Source: Liolophura sinensis
Taxonomy: Eukaryota; Mollusca; Polyplacophora; Chitonida; Chitonidae
Assembly (NCBI RefSeq): GCF_032854445.1
Contig: NC_088295.1
Location: forward strand, 43,821,385 to 43,885,384
Length of the DNA: 64,000 bases
Direction of reading: 5' to 3'
This document shows positions 12,536 through 24,467 of this stretch, in pieces. How positions within the stretch are numbered: the stretch's first letter is position 1; the number at the start of each line of letters is the position of its first letter. Position numbers and translations under genes: made by a program. The notes beneath the pieces are model-generated. The model saw only the letters and a list, made by a program, of their open reading frames with translations. It ran no database searches and was not told where the DNA came from.

Positions 12536-14123
12536 ATAGGTTTAGTAAGAAATCAAAAGCTTCTGTTCATTAAAACAGAGGACGTGAAGGATTTCGGCTT
12601 AGCTCATTAGCAGGTGCCTACTAGTCTACAGCGGCATCTTTCTAGTTAGAAGAAATTATGTTGAGCCTTACAAATTATGTTGAGCCTTAGAAACCACTTT
12701 GCCTTGCTAAAAATACAAAGGTCACAATTATTAATATTTTAAGACTCCACAAAATTGCGCCTTTATATATGTGTTCAGGAGAAGTTTTAACTACTTTAGT
12801 CATCAACACTGAAAATACTTGAACAATGTGACACAGATTTTGCATGTACATGTATTTAATAATAAATAAATTAACATCCACTTGGATAAATCAGTACATT
12901 AATTGTCTGTCACACAGGGAAGAAATCTTTACATAGGCTGTAATATTCACGTCCTATTATTTTGGTATATGCATGTCAAATCAGAAATTTTCTGGCCTAT
13001 AAATAGCCCCATTTACAGTTGAAAAAGAACAGCATTTATTATATTAAAGTGCATGAAGCTGTTTCCCTGAACATGCACATCTATTTTAACCTGTCTGAAC
13101 TTGCACCTCTGATTTACATGCAGTCAGTTTCTCAAGCTGACCTCCTTGACCTTTTTCACAGAGTGTCATTTTATACATCTGTCCAGTATCAGGTGAAGTA
13201 GAAAAACCCAGTAAATCGAGATTACATTCATTAATACCAACTGAAATAGCTGCATGGCAAACTTGCATCTGAATGTAACCTGTTTAACTGTGATCAGATT
13301 GATAAAAAGAGGGAAACAATTATAGAACAAATATTGTAATTTCCTACTTTTATATGGTGTACATGCAAATAAACTTTCAGGGTATTGTTCTGTTTGCACA
13401 GATTAAAATAACTTTAATGTATATACATTATAGTGTAGTCTGAAGAAGTGAAATCTTTGAGATTCATCATCCTAAACCAGACAACACAGCTGCACATTTT
13501 CCATCCAACAACACTTAGTTTATGCACAAATAAACGGTTATGGAACAGGTGTGTGCTCAGGTCCTGATATATTTGCACACAACTCTTTGCTGCTGCCATC
13601 TCATTCAGTCTGTATCACAGGTGGATTCAGTCAGAACCAGGGACTGGATCATAAGTATGCTGTTCCCCCCAGATAAGCTCTTTCACTTTCCCTTCTCTCT
13701 GAAATAATCCGCTGAAAGGAAGACGCAGGGGAAATGTTTGTAAGAGTTTGAACACCCTCTACTCCGGGTGTTAAACAAGATCAGACGCATGATAACTGTG
13801 AGGCCATAAGGTCAGAAAGGAACACTGTTTTACACTATCTTGTACACTGTTTAGTGTCTGTATCATGTACAAAGAGACACTGCAGCTTTATACATACTGC
13901 CTTTCTGATTCAATATACGTTAATATAACATTAACAAGAATCATTATATATACAATTTAAACTAGTAAAAAATAATGACTGATACATGTAATCATTTCCC
14001 CTCTAGAAAATATCCCAAACGAGTTTTTGAGCTTGTTAAAATTTAACATAAAATTGAAAAGGAAACTTTTGAAAAGACCATTTATCAACAGCCAATCAAA
14101 TTGCTCAAAGTATTGACCTTACT
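12536..14123. other. Intergenic DNA, nothing coding recognised
   Basis: No exon, RNA gene or intact mobile element recognised. A short direct repeat 'aaattatgttgagcctta' occurs twice near 12655-12690. The region separates two minisatellites downstream of the converging CLIC and PFN4 genes. Confidence 0.45.
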
Positions 14124-15516
14124 TTACATATAAAGGACCACTACACACACACAAGGGGCCACAATAAACACAAGGGACCACTATACACATAAGGGGCCAC
14201 TATACACGTAAGGGACCACTACACACATAAGGGACCACTACACACACATAAGGGACCACTACACACATAAGGGACCACTACACACACAAGGGACCACTAT
14301 ACACATAAGGGACTACCACACACACAAGGGACCACAACACACACAAAAGACCACTATACACATAAGGGACCACTATACACATAAGAGACCACTAAACACA
14401 TAAGAGACCATTACAACGCAAGGGACCACTACACACATAAGGGACCACTACACACACAATGGACCACTCTACACATAAGGGACTACCACACACACAAGGG
14501 ACCGCTACACACATAAGGGACCACTACACACATAAGGGACAACTACACACACAAGGACAACTACACACACAAGGGACCACTATACACATAAGGGACCACT
14601 ACACACACAAGGTACCACTCTACATGTAAGGAACCACCTTTGATAAGGGACCACTCTACACATAAGGGACCACTATACACAAAAGGTACGACTCTACACA
14701 TAAGGAACCACTATACACATAAGGGGCCACTATACACGTAAGGGACCACTACACACATAAGGGACCACTACACACATAAGGGACCACTACACACATAAGG
14801 GACTACCACACACACAAGGGACCACAACACACACAAAAGACCACTATACACATAAGGGACCACTATACACATAAGAGACCACTAAACACATAAGAGACCA
14901 TTACAACACAAGGGACCACTACACACATAAGGGACCACTACACACACAAGGGAAAACTCTACACATAAGGGGCCACTACTCATAAAAGGGAGCACTATAC
15001 ACATAAGGGACTACCACACACACAAGGGACCGCTACACACATAAGGGACCACTACACACATAAAGGACAACTACACACACAAGGGACAACTACGCACACA
15101 AGGGACAACTACACACACAAGGGACCACTATACACATAAGGGACCACTATACATATAAGGGACCACTCCACACACAAGGTACCACTCTACATGTAAGGAA
15201 CCACCTTTGATAAGGGACCACTCTACACATAAGGGACTACTATACACAAAAGGTACGACTCTACACATAAGGGACAACTATACACACAAGGTACCACACT
15301 ACACATAAGCGACCACTTTAGATATATGGGACCACTTTACACATAATAAACCACTTTACACATAAGGGACAACTTTACACTTAAGGAACCACTTTACACA
15401 TTATGGACCACTTCACACATAAGGGGTCACTTTACAAATAATGGACCACTTCACACAGAAGGGATCACTTTACACATAATGGACCACTTCACACATAAGG
15501 GACCACTTTACACATT
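14124..15516. repeat. Minisatellite, 19-bp unit, with about 0.5-kb higher-order duplication
   Basis: About 70 copies of a unit near 'aagggaccactacacacat'. Superimposed is a larger duplication: the marker 'gactaccacacacacaaggg' occurs at 14311 and 14801 (490 bp apart), and the 'ggtaccactctacatgtaag' block at 14611 and 15178 (567 bp apart), so a multi-unit segment was duplicated and then changed length. The right edge runs into the stop codon of PFN4 at 15515-15517. Units nearest the gene (15350-15516) differ in type, with 'ccacttcacacataa' alternating with 'ccactttacacataa'. Confidence 0.95.
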
Positions 15517-18276
15517 ATGTCTCACCTAACTTTTCCACCGCCTCCACACACACGCTGGGGTACATATTCTCAGAGTATGTCGCAACCACCAGTAATGTAT
15601 TTGTCTTCACCAAGACCAACCCTTTTGACTGCTGTAAAGGAGGAAAAAAACACACATTTTAATTTTGGATGTACTTCAACGACTATTATTAATTTCCAAC
15701 AAAATATTGCACATGCTGCGGACTGAAAATGGTTAAAATTTGTACAGAACAAATTATACAGTTCCATGTTAGAACTCCCAACTCCCAAATATTATAATAC
15801 AGCCAATGGTTCATACAATAATCTCTCTTTACAATCCAGACATATATATCCATATATATGTACCTGGGTGAAAAAAAATCTTTAAAATTGGCGCACATAT
15901 TTTTAATTAAGAAATGTAAGCATCATATACGTTTGCCAAAACCAATAAGTATGGTTAATAGAGAATGAATGAAAGAAATGCAAAACAAGGTTGAGGTAAC
16001 AGTGGTTATATCCAGTGCAGACTGGTCTCACTATCGGTTTATGTGAAGCTGTAATTTGAGTAAAATCTTTAAACATGACCAGATTTGCAGTTGAAATGCA
16101 TCGCACAGTTGCTGGGCCAAAACTGACATCGCAGCTGGGTCAAGCTGACCCACCACATTACTGGCCACGTTAAATGAAATCTGCCTGTGTAACTACTTAT
16201 ACCCAGTCAAAATCCACTGTTTACAGCCTCTGCTTCACAGCATGTTCTAATAAACCCTGATCTTGGCAAATTTTGTAATACGCTCTTGTCCTACTTACTT
16301 GTTTAGCATATATTGAACTCTTGTCAGCTCTGACACACTTGTATAATTTATCCTCAAAGAAAATGCCTTCTTCTCTTGTCTGTGGTGGTGTTCTGAATGC
16401 ATCCAGTAGCATGTGCAACTGTTCAGCATTCAGCTGAAAGTAATACAAGCACACAATATTTATGGTTATTTACTTGGTGGAAACCTGATGACAGCAATAG
16501 GGTGTTTATGTCTTGCCAGAGAATACAAGATATCTGCTTACATTTGTTCCAAAGTGATGAAAGAATGTCATTTCATTCTTTTTGATGTCTTTGGTCACTC
16601 TGGATGAATGACACATTCACTTTCAAGCCTTGTGTACAAGCTACAATCATGAACATCCACAAACTGCACCGTTATATGTATTATATTAATTTTTTTTAAC
16701 TGATCCCCTACTCTCACCATTTATGGGTTTTGGTGACGATAAGCATTTGATTTCGTGTGAGGTCGTGTTTGGGCAATTTGACGATCATTGAAAACCACCT
16801 TTCACCAATATGGTGTATATATATTTATACGTCACATGGGATTAAGGTTTATCAGCACCTTGCCAATGATCTGAGCATGGTGTATCCAAGGCACATTTGT
16901 TTCTTCAACACTTCTGTTTTCTCCATAACATTGGCTTCCATCACATAAGTGAAAATGTCTTGAGTATGGTGTTAAGCACTAATCAAATAAATAACTTGAT
17001 ATTTTGGGCCATACTCAGGAAAATTGCCTGACCAGATGCTTGACTTGGAGCCATACTCACACTGAATCCCACAGAAGTGGCTTGTATAGAGCAGTCCTTC
17101 CTCCTGACCAGAGCACAGTGTTGGACATGCCCTGTGGAAATGAGGGCGTCATGGATCAGGTTCTGTAGCTGATTCATCTTTACTATGTCCTGAAGGAATG
17201 CCAGAGAGAAATGTTCAACACCACAGGTGTGTAACGAATCTGTATATATACAGAACCTATGTGAATTCAACAAATTAACAGTGTTCCGTCCAAAAAGTAA
17301 AATTAATTTTATGGTCATAAGAAAAATGTAAATATTTACATCTACATTTCACAGCAGTTGGTAAATACTTTTGTGCAGCTTTCCTTGGAAACTATACTGT
17401 TTTTTGGCATTATGGCATGTCATATAGCATTTCTGAAAAAAGGTTTTGAGAAAATAACCTTATAAAATTCAGCTAAAGTTGACAAGGCGATAAGTTAACA
17501 ACAATCTGGAAATCAACAAAGAGTATGTCTGCAGGCAACACCTTTCAGCACATCAAACCAATCAACACTAAGATACTGGTGATATAGGTATGTGTGAAAA
17601 AAACAGCAACACAGCAATGACTAAAGCACTGAAATGACAACAGACAGACAAACATAAAGGCCTAAAATAAACTGCTCCTCATACCTTCAAACTTTGAAAA
17701 GTCAAATGTGAAAGTCAAACAATAAAATCTGTATATTGTGTTACAACACTTTTTTTCTAAAATTCTATAAAACCAATGACATACAGAACGTTAACATGAA
17801 TGAAATAATAAAATTTAGAAATTTCTGTTAATTTAATGAAAATAATTTGAATGAAATGGATTTATATTAAAGCTTGATCTACTTGCTATTGTGAAAATTA
17901 TAGGCACATTGCTGAACTAGTCTGTGCTAAACATTAAATTTCAATATACACTAATGCTTGCAGCAGAATAGCCTTCAAATAATAAACTCAGATCCAAAAC
18001 TGAAGCCACAGAGTGTTTAGCTGATAACTGGAAACCAAAACTTAGTTAATTATTAAGCCAATCAATGCTGCCCCAAATAATTCAGCCATTTTGTTGATGC
18101 ACATAATTTAGGAAAAGTATGTGGTAACTACAGGCCCCAACACAATGAACTCAGCAACGTCTATATTTTAAAAGCAAGCAGAACACAGGCTTTCAAACTG
18201 CCTTTCAATTAAAATAACTTACAGGTGGTCCTTGCACTTTATAGTGTTGGTCTCGCTCTAGACTTAAGTCAGCCAT
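15515..18276 (-). CDS. PFN4: Profilin-4
   Basis: Minus-strand gene with coding exons 18223-18276, 17061-17189, 16299-16433 and 15515-15631, all phase 0 with GT/AG junctions, 144 residues in all. Profilin-4 is a divergent profilin expressed mainly in testis; mammalian work links it to acrosome and manchette formation and to phosphoinositide rather than strong actin binding. Diagnostic stretches are MNQLQNLIHDALI (exon 2), TREEGIFFEDKLYKCVRAD (exon 3) and VATYSENMYPSVCVEAVEKL (exon 4). Alignment to human PFN4 (129 aa) as I remember it shows no internal gaps at the junctions. Exon 1 adds MADLSLERDQ..., with G at -3 and G at +4, in frame; the family's usual start is the ATG at 17177, giving 122 residues, so exon 1 could instead be 5' UTR. 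The C-terminus stops about seven residues short of human, at a TAA lying in the 19-bp minisatellite. Confidence 0.92.
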
Positions 18277-20083
18277 GACGAGGACAGTAGAAAAAGCAAC
18301 TAGTCTACAAGAGATGGCAGTTGGCAGAGTTCTTTGTCAAGATCAGTTCTTTAGGAGAAGTTTCTTGGAGCTGATGGAATAAGAACTAGGGTTAGCAGTT
18401 CTACTTTCTAGTGTATGACTCTATACAGGTATATGTAGACCCACATGCTTTGTAATGCACTGTATGTCTGAATTTACAGGACTGGATTTATATTTTGCCT
18501 CATAGAATATAACAATGTTCCATAATCTTTTCCAGCAAGCCTGAAGTCATAAATATCTTTACAAGCTTATTTAAGTAGGCCTATACAACCTAACTCAGCA
18601 TAGTTACTTAAGTCTATTTTTACCTGGTAACTACATAGTACTTAAGCAATGTTACAATTTGACCTTGTTAGTCCCTCTTGAGCTCTATAGCTAGGCCTAT
18701 GTATTAATAATATTAAGCGTACCTGTACCAGCTAAACTTAAATGTAGCCATGAATCTGTATTAAACGCTGAACACAGGGCTTACACATAGTGGGGCGGGG
18801 GGAGGGCGTGTGGTCTGACTTGAAAATATATTATTTCAAAACAGTGCTATAGATTAAGCTGTATAGACCTAGTGTTAATTTATAGAGATTGTTCACCCTA
18901 CATATCATCTAGACAACTTTCAGTGCTGTTATATTAATTCCTCTGTTGTCAAAAGAACAGCAAGGTATTATAAGCAGTAGCTGTGCCTTTATCAGCTAAA
19001 TCTTTATTGAATGGCTACTTAGGCCACTATCCACAACTTATTACTAAACAAATCTTAAGGTCATTAACACTGACATAATTAAATGAGACAGAATAATGGC
19101 ATGGTATGCAACATCAATCATTACTGTGTTTGCACCTGTAACTTTGAAGCTTTTTTTTTGATTTATACATGCCACAATAAAGAGTTTAGGCCCTGCTATT
19201 CGAATAAAGATCTGTACAATCATACTTTTCTCATAAGCACAGGTACTGGTATTAGTTAACCCATGGAGGTATAAATTTGTCGTGCAAGTGAGAACTGAAG
19301 AAAAACAGTATACAAATACATTTTATTCTAGTTTCAGCTTGACCTTTGTAATTGAAAATAAAATTATTTACTGACCACATAAATCTACAGAATAACCTCT
19401 TCGTGGAGTTAAGATAATAAAAGTTAGCAGAACATACCTCTTTCCTTTGGTACATATAAATGATCTTTAAGTTTAATAATCTTTCATATTTAATATAGTC
19501 AGGAGACATCAATCAAGCAAATATAATTCAACTTTGCAAAATGAATATATCCAAATGAATTTGTGGATTCATTTTCACGTACTTTCAGCCGTCGTGGTGA
19601 CAGGAGCATTCAGTCTGCGATACAGTACCAGTGTAAGAAGGGGAGGGGGCGGTAGCTCGGTAGGATTCACGTGGAAATACAAACTTAACAGTCACAAACA
19701 TACTTTAAAATGTTTGAGATACATAGACATCTTATTTTATAACATTCATACAAATGAACACAAATTCTTTACCATGTATTAATTAAAAATGAGCCTTTCT
19801 CGTTGAACCACATTCATTACCACAATGTGGCGATATCTTGATATTACCTCCCTTTACAGGAAGTCTTTCGCGTTTCCATGGATGCACGACAACACTAGCC
19901 TGCTATTGACGGTCGAAAATACCCTCATATTTCATGCATGTTTTAAACTATGTGATCGGCGTTAACAACAATGGGCCATAGAGACCGCTGCAAGAGGAAG
20001 CGACAGTCAAAAGGCGGGATGATTGTGCAGTAATATACTATTTTGATACTAGAAAATACCTTTATTCTCACTAACCAGCACGG
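18277..20083. promoter_or_regulatory. Head-to-head intergenic region between PFN4 and FAM228
   Basis: 1.8 kb between the divergent start codons of PFN4 and the FAM228 gene, so both promoters should lie here. I see no convincing TATA box that decides a start. The area near 19850-20080 is less AT-rich than its surroundings and includes 'ttacctccctttacagg', the likeliest promoter-proximal stretch for the FAM228 side. No other gene is recognised. Confidence 0.45.
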
Positions 20084-23000
20084 ATGTCATCTCTACTTTG
20101 TGTTCAGCAGCCAGGCGGCACAGTGCACGTCTATAACAGAGATGTCATCTCCCAGCTTAGTGACTGGACATCGCCCGTAAGTGTCGCTTACTCTTTTATA
20201 AGTATACTCGGAATCTAACACCCATGGTAATCAATTTCACGATTTTTGTCAGGTGCAAGTGCGGATACATGCAGAATGAAGAACGACATCCTGCACTTGA
20301 TTACCGTGCTTCACTTCAGTGAAGATAGACTTGCCTTCTCGTATTAAAGTAACAGGAGCTTCTAGCTATTCGTGTAGGCCTATGTAGCTCTATGGAAGTA
20401 TGTGTGAGTATAAATGTATGTGAACATAGCCCCATAGAACTAAACAGCACGATAGACCCACTGGAGAATTTTTAACTTCTGTGGGACTGGATAGGTGTAT
20501 GGATTGAGGATGTGGAAACCATCACATAAACCAAAGTAGCACTATAAATATATATTCTGCGTATATAGTAAGTTGTAATTTTTAACTTTCAGCTTCAAAC
20601 GCCAGCCTCATCTGCTTCCCAGTTAAAGTCCCGATCTGCTGGTTACACATCATCATCATCAGCGAGCAGACGTGATGGCTCACAGTCAAGATCAACCTTA
20701 ACGACAGAGAAGTCTGAAAAGCTCACAGACTGGCTCAATGCAAAGAGTGTCAAAGAATTACAGGTACATGATTACTACTGTGGCTTAAATGAAATTTCAA
20801 TTTTTTTTTGAATTTATGTTTTCATCTAAATTTTTAATAAATGATATTATCTTTGATGGTCATCCTGTGGGCATTTAATGTCTGTCCTATAAAGTCCAGT
20901 CTGTCTTCTGTCAAAATTAGTTCCAGTCCAGATAAAATGGAAGGGTACTTGTAAAGTACGTAAGAAAAAAGCTTGTTTTATTAATGTTTTGATGTAAGTC
21001 ATTACACATGCGGTGGTAGGCCTTTACTTCAGGTGTACTTGTATACATATTGCAGGATAGATCAGATCGGGAGACACGATCAACACGAAAACTCTTAGCG
21101 ACGCTGCTGCAAGGAGAGAAAACATTTGTGCAGGTAATTTCAGCAACAAACAACATGATACTATTTAGTGGACATTCTTTTATAATACCTGCAAGGAAGG
21201 GCAAGGCATTGTATGCAGGTATTCACACATTCACTTTCTTGTGTACCATACTTAATTTCATATGATTGATTGACTAATTGATTGTTGTTTAACGCTATGC
21301 TTAAGAGTGTTTCACTTATGTGACGGCAGTCAGGTTCTGGAAGAAACGCAGTGGCCAAAGTAAACCACCTACCTTCCTAGGTAATTGACAAACTTCTTGA
21401 CTTATAATTTCAAACAACTTCTAGTATATATTACATTGAGTTTGGAAGTTTCCTAGAAGGTGAGTTGTTCAGCTAATTTGTAGTTTGAATTTATTCATTT
21501 GATTGGTGTTTTAGGCCATGCGCAAGAACATCTCATTTATATGACGTCAGCCTGCACTATGGTGGGAGGAAACCAGACTGAAATCCACGACTGTATGCAG
21601 GTTGCTGACAGACCTTTCCATGTATGACTGGACAGGAAGCCACAGTGATCACATTGGCAACTCTGGATTTAAACTATAACATTTGCTCTACTTGTATAAT
21701 TTGCAGGATGCCACTGAATATTTGGGTAATAGATCAATTCTGGAGTTGCGCAGGAAGGAATTGTTACACAAGCGGTGGTCAGATGAAGTTTATGAGCCTC
21801 TCAGGAAGAAGATTAATGATGAAATGTCAAGTAGACACTGGCCAGATGTTGATAGGAGAAAGCGAGAGATGCACAAACAATATTTGGAATTCTCAAATAG
21901 AAAGGTAACTTCGTTATAGAAAAATGAACTGGTACACAAAATAAATTAAAGAATTAATGCTTCAGTGGAAGGACCATTGACTATTCACTCTGAAAATACT
22001 TGCTGTTTTTGATTTGACTTTTTCATTCAATAACATCTAGTCAATGAGGAGTCAATGAAAATTCTGGTCCATGATAAATAGTTTGTCCACAAAAGGTCAT
22101 TGCAAAGGCAGGAATAAACAACAGGCCAAACAGCTAAGGTCCAGATCGATTCTGGTGGGAAAAGTCTCCCCATTGTTTGGATTGTCAAGGGTGCTTTATG
22201 GGCCATATTGATGTTCAGAATAAATTCAAATCCATGTCATCATGTGATGTCACTGGCGACATATATTGTCAATATGGCCATAAAGCCCACCTTAGTAAAA
22301 AAATTTGGCTCACTGCATCTAATTCAGTGAACATGTAAGGTTTTTTTAAGGTGTTTTTACTGCTGCTTAAATCCATTTCTTTCCACCTTTTGCCAGAATT
22401 GTTTGGGAGAATGTTATAAGCTGGGTATTATGTCTTCTGTTTTCTCTTGTGAATGTCTTGAATGACTGACTGTTAGATTAATGCCATATTTCAGTTCATA
22501 ATGGATATCAAGTTGGATTAACTTGTTGCCTTGAAAAAATACAGATGGAACACAATTTTCTCATAACAGGGTCATGTGTTTTTGGATACCATTGATCCAG
22601 GGGAATATTACGCCATGGCATTGACTGGCCAGAGGCCTGCACCACTTAAGGTATACCTTAACTACATTTGTTTTGTGTCATCATTTGGTCATCATTAAAA
22701 GTCACCAAAAGTAACATTTCAAAGTTACAGTAAATCACCTACATGTATAATTTCAAATGAATTTTCCACTAATTAATCACCTCCCTCCTCCATCAACCTA
22801 ATGTGAATTAGGTCATCATTTGTAGTGAAATTTCATGTGATTAATGGTAAATCTCATGAAGCTTTAGGTTGATTTTCAGCAACGACATTCTATACAATGG
22901 TTTGACTCAAGCCAGGGGTAGGTTGACCTGCAATTTAAAAAAAACAGCCTATGATGGGATGCTCTCAGTTGTTTCCACATGCTACCAGTTGCCAATTGTT

Positions 23001-24467
23001 TCCACATGCTACCAGTTGCCAGTTGTTTCCACATGCTACCAGTTGCCAGTTGTTTCCACATGCTACCAGTTGCCAGTTGTTTCCACATGCTACCAGTTGC
23101 CAGTTGTTTCCACATGCTACCAGTTGCCAGTTGTTTCCACATGCTACCAGTTGCCAGTTGTTTCCACATGCTACCAGTTGCCGGTTGTTTCCACATGCTA
23201 CCAGTTCCCAGTTGTTTCCACATGCTACCAGTTCCCAGTTGTTTCCACATGCTACCAGTCACCAAAAATCTGGTTGCTCAAGATGCAAGGTCGATCTACG
23301 CTAAGGTTTATTACTACTCCTTTGTTACATTCTGTAGCAGTCTTCATTTGACTATTGACAAATGATAAGTTGACACTACAGATCACCAAGTGAGAAGGGT
23401 AAAAATCTAGGCAGGATGAGTGTCCGAGATTTTCATTATTCCCAGCTCCTAACATTTTACTTATTTGGTCTGCACACAGATAGCTACAGCCAAACTGAGA
23501 GACCCGTTACTGTCACAAGGGAGTCAACGTAACGATGAAGATCGCATGATGTTACGATGTCTGACAGGCAACCACTACACAGACAGAGACATTGAACAGA
23601 TCAAGCAGCCGCTGTTACCCTTAGTGCCCCTGGGGCGTCACGGCACAGAGTGCAGCACCTGGCTCTCTATGCCACTTCACAATATCGAGAGTACATGTCG
23701 ACAAGCCAGCAGGTCAGACATCTTTCATAACAGCCTTACTGTTCATTGCATGTCCATTGTAGCTATAGAAACCATTTTTGCAGTTTTAGGAAAATTATCT
23801 ATTGTGTTTAATTTCGGGTTAACATGTGATTTTTTGTTTATACAGAACCAGGAGTTTCCTTCAGAAACATGCAGAAAATATATTTCTATTCAGTTAAGAG
23901 TCAATTAAGTAGTGTTTCTGTTCCCCTTATAAAGGAAAATTTAGCAGATATTTTAACAAGAATATCCAATTTCCAGTGGCAGCATGTGTGTTTCAAATAA
24001 AAACCTGTCTTTCCATTTTCAGAGGCCATTTTAGAGTTGATGGAAAGTTACATTCTTTTGCATTTGGCGTGTCATGCATGTATTTGTGTTAAATAAGAAC
24101 ATGTAGAACCATACTGCAGATCTTACAGGAAAGCCTTTCTCTTCACAACTAGAACCTAATTCATCCTTAAGACAAAAAACGGTATGATTGATTATTTCCT
24201 ACTGTGCTTCCCACTGATGTTAACCCAGTTCACTTCTTACTTATTGTCTTCAGGAGACGGATGGTTGGCAGTACAAGGCATCAGATGGATTTTGGAACCT
24301 GGGCTAAAGCACCCTTTGATTCTGCTGTGGTTGATGAAGAAATGCAAGTTCAAAGACGGCGTACATTTCCAGAGTCGTCCATCTTTGGGAAGCCCCCACC
24401 ACATGTACATCCTACCCACTCCCAGTCACACTTAGTGGATGTTGCAACCAGCACTTCAGATATGTAA
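20084..24467 (+). CDS. FAM228: FAM228-family protein
   Basis: Seven coding exons: 20084-20176, 20593-20763, 21056-21133, 21707-21904, 22570-22650, 23480-23712 and 24254-24467, giving 355 residues with every junction GT/AG and in phase. The family has no established biochemical function. The best landmark is LRRKELLHKRWSDEV in exon 4, which matches the RRKELLHKRW block of human FAM228A/B. It is followed by basic, helical sequence (PLRKKINDEM, RRKREMHKQYLEF) and a proline-containing GHVFLDTIDPGEYY in exon 5. Exon 2 is Ser/Arg-rich and probably disordered. Exon 6 ends with two spare bases, which joins correctly to the long frame of exon 7 (RMVGSTRHQMDFGTW, then RRRTFPESSIFG). Poly(A) signals AATAAA at 24592-24597 and 24834-24839. 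In human, PFN4 and FAM228A/B are also neighbours, which supports both calls. Intron 5 holds a 27-bp minisatellite. The start is the first ATG with a good exon behind it; its -3 base is C. Confidence 0.87.
21495..21640 (-). mobile_element. Degenerate SINE copy in FAM228 intron 3
   Basis: Matches the window's SINE body ('catttgattggtgtttta', then 'actatggtgggaggaaacca', then 'caggttgctgacagacc') with many substitutions. Another still older relative may lie at 21265-21400. Confidence 0.7.
22189..22292. repeat. Short foldback (inverted repeat)
   Basis: Arms 22189-22211 ('gctttatgggccatattga') and 22269-22292 ('tcaatatggccataaagc') are reverse complements with one or two differences, separated by about 57 bases. 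It sits in FAM228 intron 4 and may be a small MITE remnant. Confidence 0.7.
22972..23262. repeat. Minisatellite, 27-bp unit, about 11 copies
   Basis: Near-identical tandem copies of a unit starting 'gttgtttccacatgctacca', spaced exactly 27 bp (for example 22981 to 23008). Because 27 is a multiple of three, several frames stay open on both strands and repeat a nine-residue unit (VVSTCYQLP, SCFHMLPVA and so on). It lies in FAM228 intron 5, between the donor at 22651 and the acceptor at 23478, so these frames are not expected to be coding. Low divergence suggests recent expansion and likely length polymorphism. Confidence 0.95.

Noticed and set aside
14124-15516. CRISPR-like direct repeats
   Set aside because: Units are adjacent without unique spacers, and the genome is eukaryotic; it is a minisatellite.
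22869-23365. Several 117-160-codon frames on both strands
   Set aside because: They are the 27-bp minisatellite, whose period is a multiple of three, inside FAM228 intron 5.
23635-23712. Alternative frame in FAM228 exon 6 reading HRVQHLALYATSQYRE
   Set aside because: It looks protein-like, but an in-frame stop lies upstream, and it leads to a stop soon after entering exon 7. The chosen frame joins exon 7 in phase and stays open for 70 codons.
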